This document shows, one piece after another, positions 1 through 9,200 of a stretch of DNA of 21,024 nt (positions are counted from its first letter, which is position 1; each line of letters opens with the position of its first letter). A program made the position numbers and the translations under genes. The notes beneath the pieces are model-generated. The model ran no database searches. It was not told the origin of the DNA and saw nothing but the letters and a program-made list of their open reading frames with translations. Source of the DNA: Flavobacteriaceae bacterium (GTDB taxonomy: Bacteria > Bacteroidota > Bacteroidia > Flavobacteriales > Flavobacteriaceae); contig JAQWFV010000132.1 in assembly GCA_029238555.1 (NCBI GenBank), positions 1-21,024 of the forward strand, read 5' to 3'.

Positions 1-2166
1 CACTTTAGCAATATTTGCCGCTACCATCAAATGATTTTTAGGGGCTATCTCAAAATCTACCGTAGCCTTCATCTTTAAAAAACTATCTCCTGGAATCGCA
101 ATAAAATCATAGCCTAAAAAAGGAATGAAATTATTCGTTTGGGGCGCCCCAAGGCCCCCAAGAGCAAAATCCAAGGATTTAGTTCCCGAACTACCAGACT
201 TAATTCCCACCTCTGGAGCCAAAACAAAAGACCAATTTTTAGCAAAATTTAGAGCGGCTATTGCCTTTGATCTAAAAATTGAAAATGGATTGAATGTTCC
301 ATTAAAGTCACTAGATAAAAAATAGGTATGAAAATCGGTCTCCAAGTAAATGCCTCTAGACGGAAAGAAAAAATTGTCCAAAGTGTCGAACCTCAGTTGT
401 CCATAGCCACTGACATAGTGGCTTTTTTCTAAAGTGAGTACTGAACTGCTATTTGTTAGTGCGCTTTCTTGTAAAAAGGTATCGCTACTGTACTTAATCC
501 ATTTATGCTCTAGGCCAAGTGATATAGAGAATGCATTCTTATAGACTGTTTGAAGATAGATTTGATTGGTGAAATCTGTAAAGTCCATATTCACCGTATT
601 TAAATTAGGATCATCTGGCACCCTGAAATTATTTTCAAGTACCTTATAGGGTATGTCAAAATTAAAGTCGTTTAACTTACTTCTCAATCCAAAACTCCAA
701 TTAAACCCTTTGTCTACATAGTAATCTATCTGATACCTAAGATAGTCTCCAAAGATAAAATCTAAGGAAAGTACGTCGTCTTTTCTAAGGAGGTTCTTTT
801 GAGTGACATTTATTAATGCAGCGCTTTTATACAATTTGTCATAATGCGCCCCAAATCTAATATTGGTCTTATTGTCACTTTCTCTCAAGTTTAAAATTAA
901 ACCCAGCCCAGTCGTTTTTTCTATTAACTTATACCGAATGGTATTAAAATTATTTGTGGCCGCTAAATTATTGATTCCTCGCTTTAAATCTTCGAACTGA
1001 ATCTGATCCCCCTCCTTAAACCTAAGCTTCCCTTTTACATAATCGTCTGAATAATTCACTATGCCATTCACCTCTATATAGGTGATATTTAAGGTATCTT
1101 TTCTATAAGTGTTCCATAAAGGTGTTTGATCCTTAGGCTTGCTTTTCAATTGTTTTTTAGATAGCTCCAGCAATGCTTTTTCTTTTAACAAAGCGGCACG
1201 GGCACCTTCGGCGACAATTTCACTTCCTTTACCGAAATCGATTACTGTATAAGACGCCATATTTGGCCTAATGTAAATATCCGTGTCATTGGACTTTTTT
1301 TTCATAGCCTCTACGGTCCTAAAATTGTTAATCTGTAACAAGATATCCGTTGCAGAACCCAATGAAGCTCTACTGGAAAGGTCGTGTTGAACGTCTACAC
1401 CTACAATAAAATTTGCTCCTAAGGACTTTAGTTCTGTGATGGGATAATTATTTAAAACTCCTCCATCTACTAGAAGATTTCCGTCTAATTCCATGGGCTC
1501 AAAAAGAGATGGAAAGGTTCCAGAAGCCATAATGGCTTCTGGAAGATACCCATTGTCTAAGCGAATAGCGGTACCATTTTCTATATCTGTTGCCATACAG
1601 AAAAAGGGTATAGGTAATTGGTTAAAATCTCTCACATCTTTTACATGATACAATAGGGAAACCAATTCATTGTAAACCTTCTGACCCCCCGAAATAGCTT
1701 GAGGGAAAGAAATTTTATACCCGTCAAACGGCAAGCTAATAGCGTAGCGCTCTGCGTCTTCTTTTTCGTAAAAAGTTTTACTCGCCCTTGAAAAATCATC
1801 TTGAATAAGGCTGTTAAAATTTATTTGTCTAAATATAGAATCTAGCTCATTTGCCCTGTATCCTGAGGCATACAAAGCACCTACAATAGCACCCATACTT
1901 GTCCCAGCAATATAATCTATTTGAACCCCAGAATCCTCGATTACTTTAAGCGCTCCAATGTGAGCCAAACCCTTTGCACCACCACCGCTTAACACCAAAC
2001 CAACTTTAAGTTCTTTTGACTGAGCTGATGATTTTGTATGCTCAAAAACCACCGTTTCTACATTTGCAGTATCTTGGGCATAGCCTTTTGCCAGGACAAA
2101 AAACAAGAAAACCGTGAGACAAAAGTGTCTTGGAAAAGAATATGAAAAATTAGTGGAAATGTTCAT
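1..2166 (-). CDS. Patatin-like phospholipase fused to POTRA/outer-membrane barrel (3' end missing)
   Basis: The gene runs leftwards and leaves the window without a stop, leaving 722 codons. The start ATG at 2166 is followed by a signal peptide ending near Ala30-Gln31. The patatin domain (about residues 53-260) shows the oxyanion-hole loop GGGAKG (61-66), the nucleophile elbow G-T-S90-M-G and the partner Asp234 in D-G-G, so the Ser-Asp dyad is intact. A POTRA-like stretch follows near residue 345-420, then an aromatic, alternating beta-strand region to the edge that looks like an Omp85/BamA-type barrel. This order matches PlpD/FplA-type (type Vd) proteins and the common Bacteroidota patatin-surface-antigen proteins. 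The expected role is hydrolysis of phospholipid acyl esters at the outer membrane; the substrate is not inferable. The start lies 17 bases inside the 3' end of uvrC, so the two are probably co-transcribed. The missing tail is probably short, since family members are about 730-770 residues long. Confidence 0.9.
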   Translation of the reverse strand, partial: MNISTNFSYSFPRHFCLTVFLFFVLAKGYAQDTANVETVVFEHTKSSAQSKELKVGLVLSGGGAKGLAHIGALKVIEDSGVQIDYIAGTSMGAIVGALYASGYRANELDSIFRQINFNSLIQDDFSRASKTFYEKEDAERYAISLPFDGYKISFPQAISGGQKVYNELVSLLYHVKDVRDFNQLPIPFFCMATDIENGTAIRLDNGYLPEAIMASGTFPSLFEPMELDGNLLVDGGVLNNYPITELKSLGANFIVGVDVQHDLSSRASLGSATDILLQINNFRTVEAMKKKSNDTDIYIRPNMASYTVIDFGKGSEIVAEGARAALLKEKALLELSKKQLKSKPKDQTPLWNTYRKDTLNITYIEVNGIVNYSDDYVKGKLRFKEGDQIQFEDLKRGINNLAATNNFNTIRYKLIEKTTGLGLILNLRESDNKTNIRFGAHYDKLYKSAALINVTQKNLLRKDDVLSLDFIFGDYLRYQIDYYVDKGFNWSFGLRSKLNDFNFDIPYKVLENNFRVPDDPNLNTVNMDFTDFTNQIYLQTVYKNAFSISLGLEHKWIKYSSDTFLQESALTNSSSVLTLEKSHYVSGYGQLRFDTLDNFFFPSRGIYLETDFHTYFLSSDFNGTFNPFSIFRSKAIAALNFAKNWSFVLAPEVGIKSGSSGTKSLDFALGGLGAPQTNNFIPFLGYDFIAIPGDSFLKMKATVDFEIAPKNHLMVAANIAKV

Positions 2167-3937
2167 ACAAAATTCGAGCTTTAGCAGGTCCAACCTGATC
2201 AATCAAAGCATCTAAGGTAGCTTCTTTTATATTAGCCACCGTTTTAAAATGCCTTAATAACTGGATAGAAGTTTTTTCTCCAACACCTTTAATGCCGTCT
2301 AATTCAGATACAATAGCCCCTTTACTTCTAAGGTTTCTATGAAATGTAATCCCAAACCTATGGGCTTCATTTCTCAATTGTTGGATCACTTTGAGAGACT
2401 CTGATTTCTTATCTAAGTATAAAGGAATGGGGTCTTCTGGGAAATAAATCTCCTCCAAACGCTTGGCTATTCCAACAATGGCTATTTTCCCTCTCAGTTC
2501 TAATTGGTCCAATGCTTTTAGGGCAGCAGACAGTTGCCCTTTTCCTCCATCTATAACAATGAGCTGTGGCAAAGAACTGCCTTCTTCTTTGAGTCTTTTA
2601 TAGCGTCTGTAAACCACTTCTTCCATAGAGGCAAAGTCATCTGGTCCTTCTACGGTCTTAATATGAAAATGTCGGTACATTTTCTTATTGGGCTTGGCGT
2701 TCATAAATACCACGCAAGCAGCTACAGGGTTGCTTCCTTGAATATTTGAATTGTCAAAACACTCTATGTGTACTGGAAGTTCTGAGAGTCTAAGGTCTTC
2801 TTTAATTTGTGCTACAATTCTCTTTGAGTGACGCTCTGGATCTACCATTCGCATCTGACTCAGTTTATCTTGCCTGTAAAAACGGGCATTGCGCGCTGAA
2901 AGGGCCAGCAATTTTTGCTTATCTCCCAGTATGGGAATAGTGGCTTTGAGACCCTCTGGTAATAACACTTTAAAAGGCAGAATCACTTCTTTTGAAATAG
3001 AATTAAAGCGCTCTCTTAAAGAAACAACTGAAAATTCTAAAATCTGTTCATCTGTTTCCTCTAGCTGTTTTTTTATTTCTAAAGTATGAGAACGAATGAT
3101 AGCGCCGTGAGAAAGCTCTAGAAAATTCACATAGGCATGGGTTTGGTCTGAAATAATACTAAACACATCTACGTTGTTTATCTTAGGATTCACAATAGTA
3201 GATTTGGATTGGTAACCCGCCAATACTTCTATTTTTTCTTTGACTTTATGGGCCATTTCAAAGGCCTCCTCAGAGGCATAGCGCTCCATTTCGGTCTTAA
3301 AATGCTTTATGGCCAAGGATAAATTTCCTTTTAAAATATGCCTTATGGCCTCAATATCTTTGATGTATGAAGTTTCTGATTGTAAATTTTCACAGGGGGC
3401 CTGACAATTTCCTAAATGATATTCCAAACAACTTTTATACCGCCCTTCTTGGATTTTTTGATAAGAAAGGTCATAGTTGCACGTTCTTAAGGGATACAAT
3501 CCCTTGATGAGCTCTAAGAGCACTTTCACCATTTTTTTATTGGTGTAAGGCCCATAGTATTCCGAGCCGTCCTTGATGAGTCGCCGGGTTAAAAACACCC
3601 TAGGGAACCGCTCTTTCTTAATACAAATCCAAGGGAAGGTTTTGTCGTCTTTTAGAAGAATATTATACCTGGGCTGGTATTTCTTAATGAGGTTGTTTTC
3701 TAAAAGTAGTGCGTCTGATTCTGTAGGAACTACTATATGCTTAATCAATACTATTTTCTTGACTAGCAAACGGGTCTTGGCAATCTCGTGTTTTAAAGTA
3801 AAATAAGAGCTGACCCTTTTTTTAAGGTTTTTAGCCTTTCCTATATAAAGAATCTTATCTGATTGGTCGTAAAACTGATACACCCCCGGAGTTTCCGGAA
3901 GGACGCTGAGTTGTATGGAAATACTGTTGGCTGTCAT
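2150..3937 (-). CDS. uvrC: Excinuclease ABC subunit C (UvrC)
   Basis: This 595-residue protein is full length for the family (E. coli about 610). It makes the two incisions flanking a lesion during nucleotide excision repair, acting with UvrA and UvrB in the cytoplasm. The N-terminal GIY-YIG nuclease domain is visible with G18-V-Y20, Y31-I-G33 and Arg41. A UVR helical hairpin that binds UvrB lies near residues 205-240. The C-terminal RNase H-like nuclease has Asp394 (in D-N-S-N) and Asp463 (in I-D-G-G-K-G), and helix-hairpin-helix DNA-binding repeats (G-I-K-G-V-G) occupy about 550-595. The ATG start at 3937 lies 12 bases after a promoter-like TACCTTTG box. The stop lies inside the start region of the downstream patatin gene. 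Identification is secure. Confidence 0.98.
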   Translation of the reverse strand: MTANSISIQLSVLPETPGVYQFYDQSDKILYIGKAKNLKKRVSSYFTLKHEIAKTRLLVKKIVLIKHIVVPTESDALLLENNLIKKYQPRYNILLKDDKTFPWICIKKERFPRVFLTRRLIKDGSEYYGPYTNKKMVKVLLELIKGLYPLRTCNYDLSYQKIQEGRYKSCLEYHLGNCQAPCENLQSETSYIKDIEAIRHILKGNLSLAIKHFKTEMERYASEEAFEMAHKVKEKIEVLAGYQSKSTIVNPKINNVDVFSIISDQTHAYVNFLELSHGAIIRSHTLEIKKQLEETDEQILEFSVVSLRERFNSISKEVILPFKVLLPEGLKATIPILGDKQKLLALSARNARFYRQDKLSQMRMVDPERHSKRIVAQIKEDLRLSELPVHIECFDNSNIQGSNPVAACVVFMNAKPNKKMYRHFHIKTVEGPDDFASMEEVVYRRYKRLKEEGSSLPQLIVIDGGKGQLSAALKALDQLELRGKIAIVGIAKRLEEIYFPEDPIPLYLDKKSESLKVIQQLRNEAHRFGITFHRNLRSKGAIVSELDGIKGVGEKTSIQLLRHFKTVANIKEATLDALIDQVGPAKARILYEHFH

Positions 3938-3949
3938 AGGTGCTTCTCA

Positions 3950-3957
3950 CAAAGGTA
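3950..3957 (-). promoter_or_regulatory. Putative -7 box for uvrC
   Basis: On the minus strand this reads TACCTTTG, an exact match to the Bacteroidota -7 consensus TAnnTTTG. The uvrC ATG follows after 12 bases, so the leader would be very short. I found no clear TTG at the -33 position, only a TTTA about 17 bases upstream. Confidence 0.5.
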
Positions 3958-3992
3958 AACCAGAAAAAACGATCTAAACTTTATTTTATCTG

Positions 3993-4000
3993 TATTTTTG
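3993..4000 (+). promoter_or_regulatory. Putative -7 box for the cyclo-ligase gene
   Basis: The sequence TATTTTTG matches the TAnnTTTG consensus and sits 21 bases before the ATG at 4022. It overlaps a possible TTG start at 3998, which argues that the TTG is not used. No convincing -33 element was seen. Confidence 0.45.
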
Positions 4001-4021
4001 AATCACCTATTGACTGTCTCT

Positions 4022-4585
4022 ATGAATAAAAAACAGCTCAGACCGCTATACCTAGAAAAAAGAACTGCATTCTCTGAAAAGGATATAGAAGAGAAAAGTC
4101 AAGACATTGCCAATCAGTTGCTTCAATGTCCTATTTGGGAGGCCACCTATTACAGCCTCTTCTTACCTATTCGTTCTAAATATGAAATAGATACGGAGTA
4201 TATATTAGCGCTACTTCAGGGGAAAGACAAAGAGGTCTGCTTACCTAAAATGACCACTGACATAGAAATGACGCATTTCTTACTCACAGACAACACTTTA
4301 ATAAAACAAAACACTTGGGGTGTTCCCGAACCACAGAACGGATTGCCCGTACCTAATAGCGAAATAGATGTTGTTTTTATACCCTTATTGGCCTATGATA
4401 AAAAAGGGCATAGGGTTGGATACGGAAAAGGCTTTTACGATCGCTTTTTGTCTAAATGTAGGCCTGAAACCATAAAAGTGGGACTCTCTTTTTTTGAACC
4501 TGAGGCGCTTATTGAAAACTTAGATCCCACAGACATTCCTTTAGATTTTTGTGTAACACCCCATCAGGTATACAGGTTTGTCTAG
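4022..4585 (+). CDS. fau: 5-formyltetrahydrofolate cyclo-ligase
   Basis: The 187-residue product fits the family (about 180-200). The enzyme uses ATP to convert 5-formyltetrahydrofolate to 5,10-methenyltetrahydrofolate, returning an inactive folate to one-carbon metabolism in the cytoplasm. The evidence is the C-terminal signature G133-Y-G-K-G-F-Y-D140-R preceded by a hydrophobic strand (V-V-F-I-P-L-L-A-Y-D), and the basic N-terminus K-K-x-L-R-x-x-Y-x-x-x-R. I chose ATG 4022 rather than the in-frame TTG at 3998, because that codon is part of a promoter-like TATTTTTG box. The gene stands alone: it is divergent from uvrC and convergent with lspA, sharing the bases CTAG between the two opposing stop codons. 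Confidence 0.95.
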   Translation: MNKKQLRPLYLEKRTAFSEKDIEEKSQDIANQLLQCPIWEATYYSLFLPIRSKYEIDTEYILALLQGKDKEVCLPKMTTDIEMTHFLLTDNTLIKQNTWGVPEPQNGLPVPNSEIDVVFIPLLAYDKKGHRVGYGKGFYDRFLSKCRPETIKVGLSFFEPEALIENLDPTDIPLDFCVTPHQVYRFV

Positions 4586-5196
4586 TCTTGTGGGAAAGCC
4601 TTTTTATTAAAGAACAACAGCAGGCCAACACCGGTACTGATTGCCGTGTCTGCTATATTAAATACGGGTTCAAAAAACCGCAGTGCTTTTCCTCCCAAAA
4701 CAGGTACCCAATCCGGCCATATAGTGTCTATAAGAGGAAAATAAAGCATGTCTACTACTTTCCCTTGAAGTAATTGACCATAGGGTTCTTCTGAAAATAA
4801 GGTCGCTACCTGGTACATACTGTCATTAAATAATACACCATAAAAAACAGAGTCAATAATATTTCCTAATGCACCTGCAAAAATCAAGGCCTGGGCCATT
4901 TGCAAGAAAAGTGGAACTCCTTTTTTAACAGAACTCACAAACCACGCACCAATCCCCACAATGGCAAACAACCTAAAAACGGTGAGGGCAATTTTCCCAC
5001 TCACATCTGAAATGGGTAAAATATCACTGAGTTTTGCTCCCCATGCAGCCCCTTCGTTTTCTATAAAAAGAATTTGAAATCCAGAAAAAACTTCTACAGA
5101 CTCCCCTAAAAAAAAGTTTGTTTTAATATAAATTTTAACACATTGATCTAGAATCAATAAAAAATAAGCGAGAAGGAAGGGTTTTTTAAACATCAT
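4582..5196 (-). CDS. lspA: Lipoprotein signal peptidase (signal peptidase II)
   Basis: This 204-residue membrane aspartyl protease cleaves the signal peptide of prolipoproteins after lipidation of the lipobox cysteine. The catalytic aspartates are visible in the conserved blocks G-N-I-I-D115 and F-N-I-A-D183, with the E-N-x-G-A-A block at 46-51 and V-V-D149 also present. Four hydrophobic segments fit the family (about 8-24, 68-90, 94-112, 176-196). The length is at the upper end, as is typical of Bacteroidota, with an insertion between the third segment and the C-terminal catalytic block. It is the last gene of the ileS-dksA-exported protein unit, 43 bases after its neighbour. Met1 and Met2 are both possible starts. 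The window also encodes a likely substrate, the lipobox cytochrome c at 17950. Confidence 0.96.
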   Translation of the reverse strand: MMFKKPFLLAYFLLILDQCVKIYIKTNFFLGESVEVFSGFQILFIENEGAAWGAKLSDILPISDVSGKIALTVFRLFAIVGIGAWFVSSVKKGVPLFLQMAQALIFAGALGNIIDSVFYGVLFNDSMYQVATLFSEEPYGQLLQGKVVDMLYFPLIDTIWPDWVPVLGGKALRFFEPVFNIADTAISTGVGLLLFFNKKAFPQD

Positions 5197-5239
5197 AAGT
5201 ACTTAGACGGCTAAAATAAACATTATTATTAAAACGAAA

Positions 5240-5896
5240 CTAGTCCTTTGTGAGCACTTTAATATCTCCATGAAGGGATCTCAGCACAATCTTTGAATCT
5301 CCTGAGGGAATAGCTAAAAAGTCTAAATGCCCATAAGTAGTTTTAGCGTCAATGACGCCTTTTGTTTGCCTTAAAACAATGGGCGCTCTAAGGGTATTTA
5401 CCTGAACTTTGTTTCCTACTTCTTCTAGAACACACAATCCGTCTTTGAGTGCTATTTGAAGCTTCTCGAAAATACCTTCAGCATTTATTTGGGTATTACC
5501 ACCTTTTATATAGACTTCTAAATACGCGGGTATTTCAACAGCCAAATCTATCGACCATATTTTATGGGCACTGAGTTTGTCATTTGGAAATTCAAAGGTA
5601 GCTGAAAGGTCAGGGCCTATAAATAGGGTATTCCCTTTTCTGCTAAAAACGATCATTTGATGTGGACTATACTCCCCATTTAAACGGGCAGTAACGAGAA
5701 GTTCCTTAGAGGGGGATGGTTTTAGACGCAGTGTATTGACTTGCTCTGCCAACACATGGATTTGTGTAAGAGAAGGATCTTCTAAAACTTTGGATAAGGT
5801 CTTTTGTGACCAAACTGTCTGAAGGGCTAATACCAGAAATAATAAGCTGTGTGAGCCCTTCAAAAAGCAATTACTTTTGCATGTTCTTAGCTTCAA
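5240..5896 (-). CDS. Exported beta-rich protein, DUF4097/adhesin-like, function unknown
   Basis: I do not recognise a specific function. The product has a basic N-terminus, a hydrophobic core (L-L-F-L-V-L-A-L) and a probable signal-peptidase site near V-W-S-Q, so it is predicted to be exported. The mature part has no Cys-rich, catalytic or transmembrane motif; short beta-strand-like repeats (I-V-L-R-Q-T-K-G, T-T-Y-G-H-L-D-F, S-L-H-G-D-I-K-V) resemble the stacked strands of putative adhesin DUF4097 proteins. No ATG is available: the frame offers TTG at 5896, 26 bases inside dksA, or TTG at 5863, 7 bases after the dksA stop. The second gives a compact signal peptide of about 19 residues. The gene sits between dksA and lspA, so it is probably co-transcribed with ileS. 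The frame is convincing; the start and family are uncertain. Confidence 0.75.
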   Translation of the reverse strand: MKLRTCKSNCFLKGSHSLLFLVLALQTVWSQKTLSKVLEDPSLTQIHVLAEQVNTLRLKPSPSKELLVTARLNGEYSPHQMIVFSRKGNTLFIGPDLSATFEFPNDKLSAHKIWSIDLAVEIPAYLEVYIKGGNTQINAEGIFEKLQIALKDGLCVLEEVGNKVQVNTLRAPIVLRQTKGVIDAKTTYGHLDFLAIPSGDSKIVLRSLHGDIKVLTKD

Positions 5897-6254
5897 TACT
5901 CAGGGTAGCGTGAGGGACCAATTTTAACCTTTCTTTGTTGATTAATTTTCCGGTAACCCTACAAACCCCATAGGTTTTATTCTCAATTCTCAAAAGCGCG
6001 TTCTTTAAATCCCTGATAAACTTTTCCTGACGAATTGCCAATTGGGTGTTTGCTTCTTTACTCATCGTTTCAGAGCCTTCTTCAAAAGCCTTAAAGGTTG
6101 GAGAAGTGTCGTCTGTACCATTGTTACCATCATTCATATAAGAACTTTTCAAAAGCTCCAAATGAGATTTCGCTACTTCTATTTTTTCGGAAATAAGCAC
6201 TTTGAATTCTGCCAAATCTTTATCTGAATACCTGTTTTTTAAGTCTGTGGCCAT
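5871..6254 (-). CDS. DksA/TraR-family regulator with degenerate zinc finger
   Basis: This 127-residue protein has the DksA layout: a charged N-terminal helical hairpin (about 1-95) followed by the short C-terminal zinc-finger block. DksA-type proteins bind the RNA polymerase secondary channel, and many act with ppGpp. Here only Cys98 of the expected four cysteines remains: the finger reads C98-R-V-T101 ... S119-I-E-A122, so Thr, Ser and Ala replace the other ligands and zinc binding is unlikely. Similar forms are common next to lspA in Flavobacteriia. I chose ATG 6254 instead of a longer frame from 6305, because it begins one base after the ileS stop codon and gives the usual N-terminus. Translation is probably coupled to ileS. 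Confidence 0.9.
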   Translation of the reverse strand: MATDLKNRYSDKDLAEFKVLISEKIEVAKSHLELLKSSYMNDGNNGTDDTSPTFKAFEEGSETMSKEANTQLAIRQEKFIRDLKNALLRIENKTYGVCRVTGKLINKERLKLVPHATLSIEAKNMQK

Positions 6255-6255
6255 A

Positions 6256-9200
6256 CTAGTTTTGTTTTTCAATAAATAACACTGAACGCACCTCATCAAA
6301 TTCAATCGGCAGTCCTTCTTTAAGCGTCGTTTCTACCAAGATTTCTGTCGCCAGTGTTTCAGTTTTAATATATTCTAAATTATCTAATAATGCCGAATCT
6401 ATAAAGGGGTCTTTTAGAAATTTAATAACAATTTTATCTGTCACTTCAAAACCGCTGTCTTTTCGTAAATTCTGTATCCTATTAACCAACTCTCTAGCAA
6501 TCCCCTCTGCTTTTAAAGCAGGACTTAAAGTAGCGTCTAAGGCTACTGTTAACGGGCCAGAAGAGGCTACCAACCATCCTTCAATATCCTGAGAACTAAT
6601 CTCCACATCTGACAATTCCAAAGCAATTTTGTTCCCATCTATCTGTAACTCAATGGTTCCGTTTTGCTCTATTTGGTTAATATCTTTTGAGGTCAAGGAT
6701 TGAATGGCTGCTGCAACCGCTTTCATTTTAGGACCAAATTTAGGTCCTAAGGTCTTAAAATTAGGCTTGATCTGTTTCACCAAGATATCTGAGGAATCTT
6801 CTAAGATCTCCAACTCTTTTACGTTCACCTCAGATAAAATTAATGAGGACACCGCTTTTAAATCTGCTGCTTTTACCGCGGCAGAAACAGGGACCATTAT
6901 TTTTTGAAGGGGTTGTCTCACCTTGAGCTTTTCTTTCTGTCTAATTGAAAGCACCAAAGAGCAGGTATTTTGAGCCAATTGCATTTTACGCTCTAAATGG
7001 GTATCAATAACAGCAGAATTGGCCTCTGGAAATTGCGCCAAATGAACACTTTCTTTTACATTAGGATCACATACGCTAGCTAGATCTAGATATAACTTGT
7101 CCATAAAGAAGGGTGCTATAGGAGCGGACAATTTAGAGACTACTAACAAACACTCATAGAGCGTCTGGTAGGCAGCAATTTTATCTGGTCCGTATTCTCC
7201 TTTCCAAAAACGCCTTCTACACAAACGAACATACCAGTTGCTCAAATTTTCTTGTACAAAATCTGAGATGGCTCTCGCTGCTTTGGTGGGTTCATAAGCT
7301 TCATAAGCGGCTTCTACCCTGATGATTAAACTATGGAGTTCTGAAAGCACCCAACGATCAATTTCTGGTCTGTCTGCCAATGGAATCTGGGGGGCGCTGT
7401 TGTCAAAATGATCCAGATTGGCGTACAAACTAAAAAAAGAGTAAGTATTGTAAAGGGTGCCAAAAAACTTGCGCTTTACCTCTACAATCCCTTCTGGGTC
7501 AAACTTGAGGTTGTCCCATGGATTGGCGTTTGAAATCATATACCAACGCGTGGCATCGGCCCCGTGGGCCTCAATAGTGTCAAAAGGATCAATGGCATTG
7601 CCAAGACGCTTAGACATTTTCTTGCCGTCCTTGTCCAAAACCATCCCGTTAGAGACTACATTTTTATAAGCCGGTCTGTCAAAAACCATCGTTGCAATGG
7701 CGTGAAGGGTGTAAAACCACCCCCTGGTCTGGTCTACCCCTTCTGCAATAAAATCTGCAGGAAAGGCCTTGTTTTCATCTATTAATTCTTTGTTTTCAAA
7801 GGGGTAGTGCCACTGGGCATAAGGCATAGCACCAGAGTCAAACCAAACATCTATTAAGTCTGATTCTCTGTACATAGGAGCCCCTGTACTAGACACCAAA
7901 ACCACCTGATCCACAATATTTTTATGTAGGTCTATGCGAGCGTAATTGGCTTCTGAATGATCACCAACTACAAAGTCTTCAAAAATATCTTTAGCCATAT
8001 GTCCCGCAGCCACAGAATTCGCCATAGCGGCTTTAAGTTCTGCTACCGAACCAATCATCACTTCTTCTTTCCCGTCTGCCGTTCTCCAAATAGGGAGTGG
8101 AATTCCCCAGTATCTAGATCTAGAAAGGTTCCAATCGTTGGCGTTGGCCAACCAATTTCCAAAACGACCTTCTCCGGTGGCTTTTGGCTTCCAATTGATT
8201 TGCTGGTTCAAAGAGACCATTTTATCCTTTAGCTCAGTCATTTTTATAAACCAAGAGTCTAATGGATAGTACAATATAGGCTTGTCTGTTCTCCAGCAAT
8301 TTGGATAAGAGTGTACGTATTTTTCTACCTTAAAAGCCCTGTTCTCCTCTTTGAGTCTGATCGCTATTTCTACGTCTACAGAACGTTCTGGAGCTTCTCC
8401 TTCGGGGTAGTATTCGTTTTTAACGTACTTACCCGCCAAGCCAGTAACTTCTGGCCTAAACTTTCCTTGTAAATTGACCAAAGGCACTTTATTTCCCTCT
8501 GAATCTAAGACCAACATGGGTGGAATTTCTGGGGTCGCCTGCTTGGCCACCAAGGCGTCGTCTGCACCAAAAGTAGGCGCTGTATGTACAATACCGGTAC
8601 CGTCTTCTGTGGTGACAAAATCTCCTCCAATGACCCTGAATGCATTTTCAGGATGCTCACAAGGCAATACGCCCGTCATGAGTTGTTCGTATTTGGCCCC
8701 TATGAGGTCTGTTCCTTTTAAGGATGACACCACCAAATAAGGTATTTTTTTGTCTTCTTTGCTGTATTGTTGAATGGCTTCTAGAGTATCTACCGACTGG
8801 TACTTTCCTGAAAATTGCTTGCCCACCAATGCTTTAGCCAGCAATACATTCATAGGTTCAAAGGTGTACTGATTAAAACTACGCACCAACACATACTCAA
8901 TCTTAGGTCCTACGGTCAAGGCAGTATTACTCGGCAGTGTCCATGGCGTTGTGGTCCAAGCTAAAAAATACAGCGGCGCGTCTAAGCCTTGTAATGATTT
9001 AGGAAGCGTCTCTTCTACGGCCTTAAACTGGGCCGTTACTGTGGTGTCGGTCACATCCTGATAGGTGCCTGGCTGGTTTAACTCATGAGAGCTCAGTCCA
9101 GTTCCAGCTTTAGGAGAATAGGGCTGAATGGTATATCCTTTATAGATAAGCCCTTTGTTGTAGATCTCTTTTAGCAACCACCAAACAGACTCCATATATT

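Noticed and set aside
125..325. Open frame on the plus strand inside the patatin gene
   Set aside because: It is antisense to a continuous barrel-coding frame and its protein shows no domain or signal; it is a shadow frame.
4549..4773. Plus-strand open frame spanning the cyclo-ligase/lspA junction
   Set aside because: It overlaps the 3' ends of two well-identified genes in other frames and has no recognisable protein features.
8474..8740. Longest plus-strand frames opposite ileS
   Set aside because: All lie antisense to conserved IleRS coding sequence and show no independent start context.
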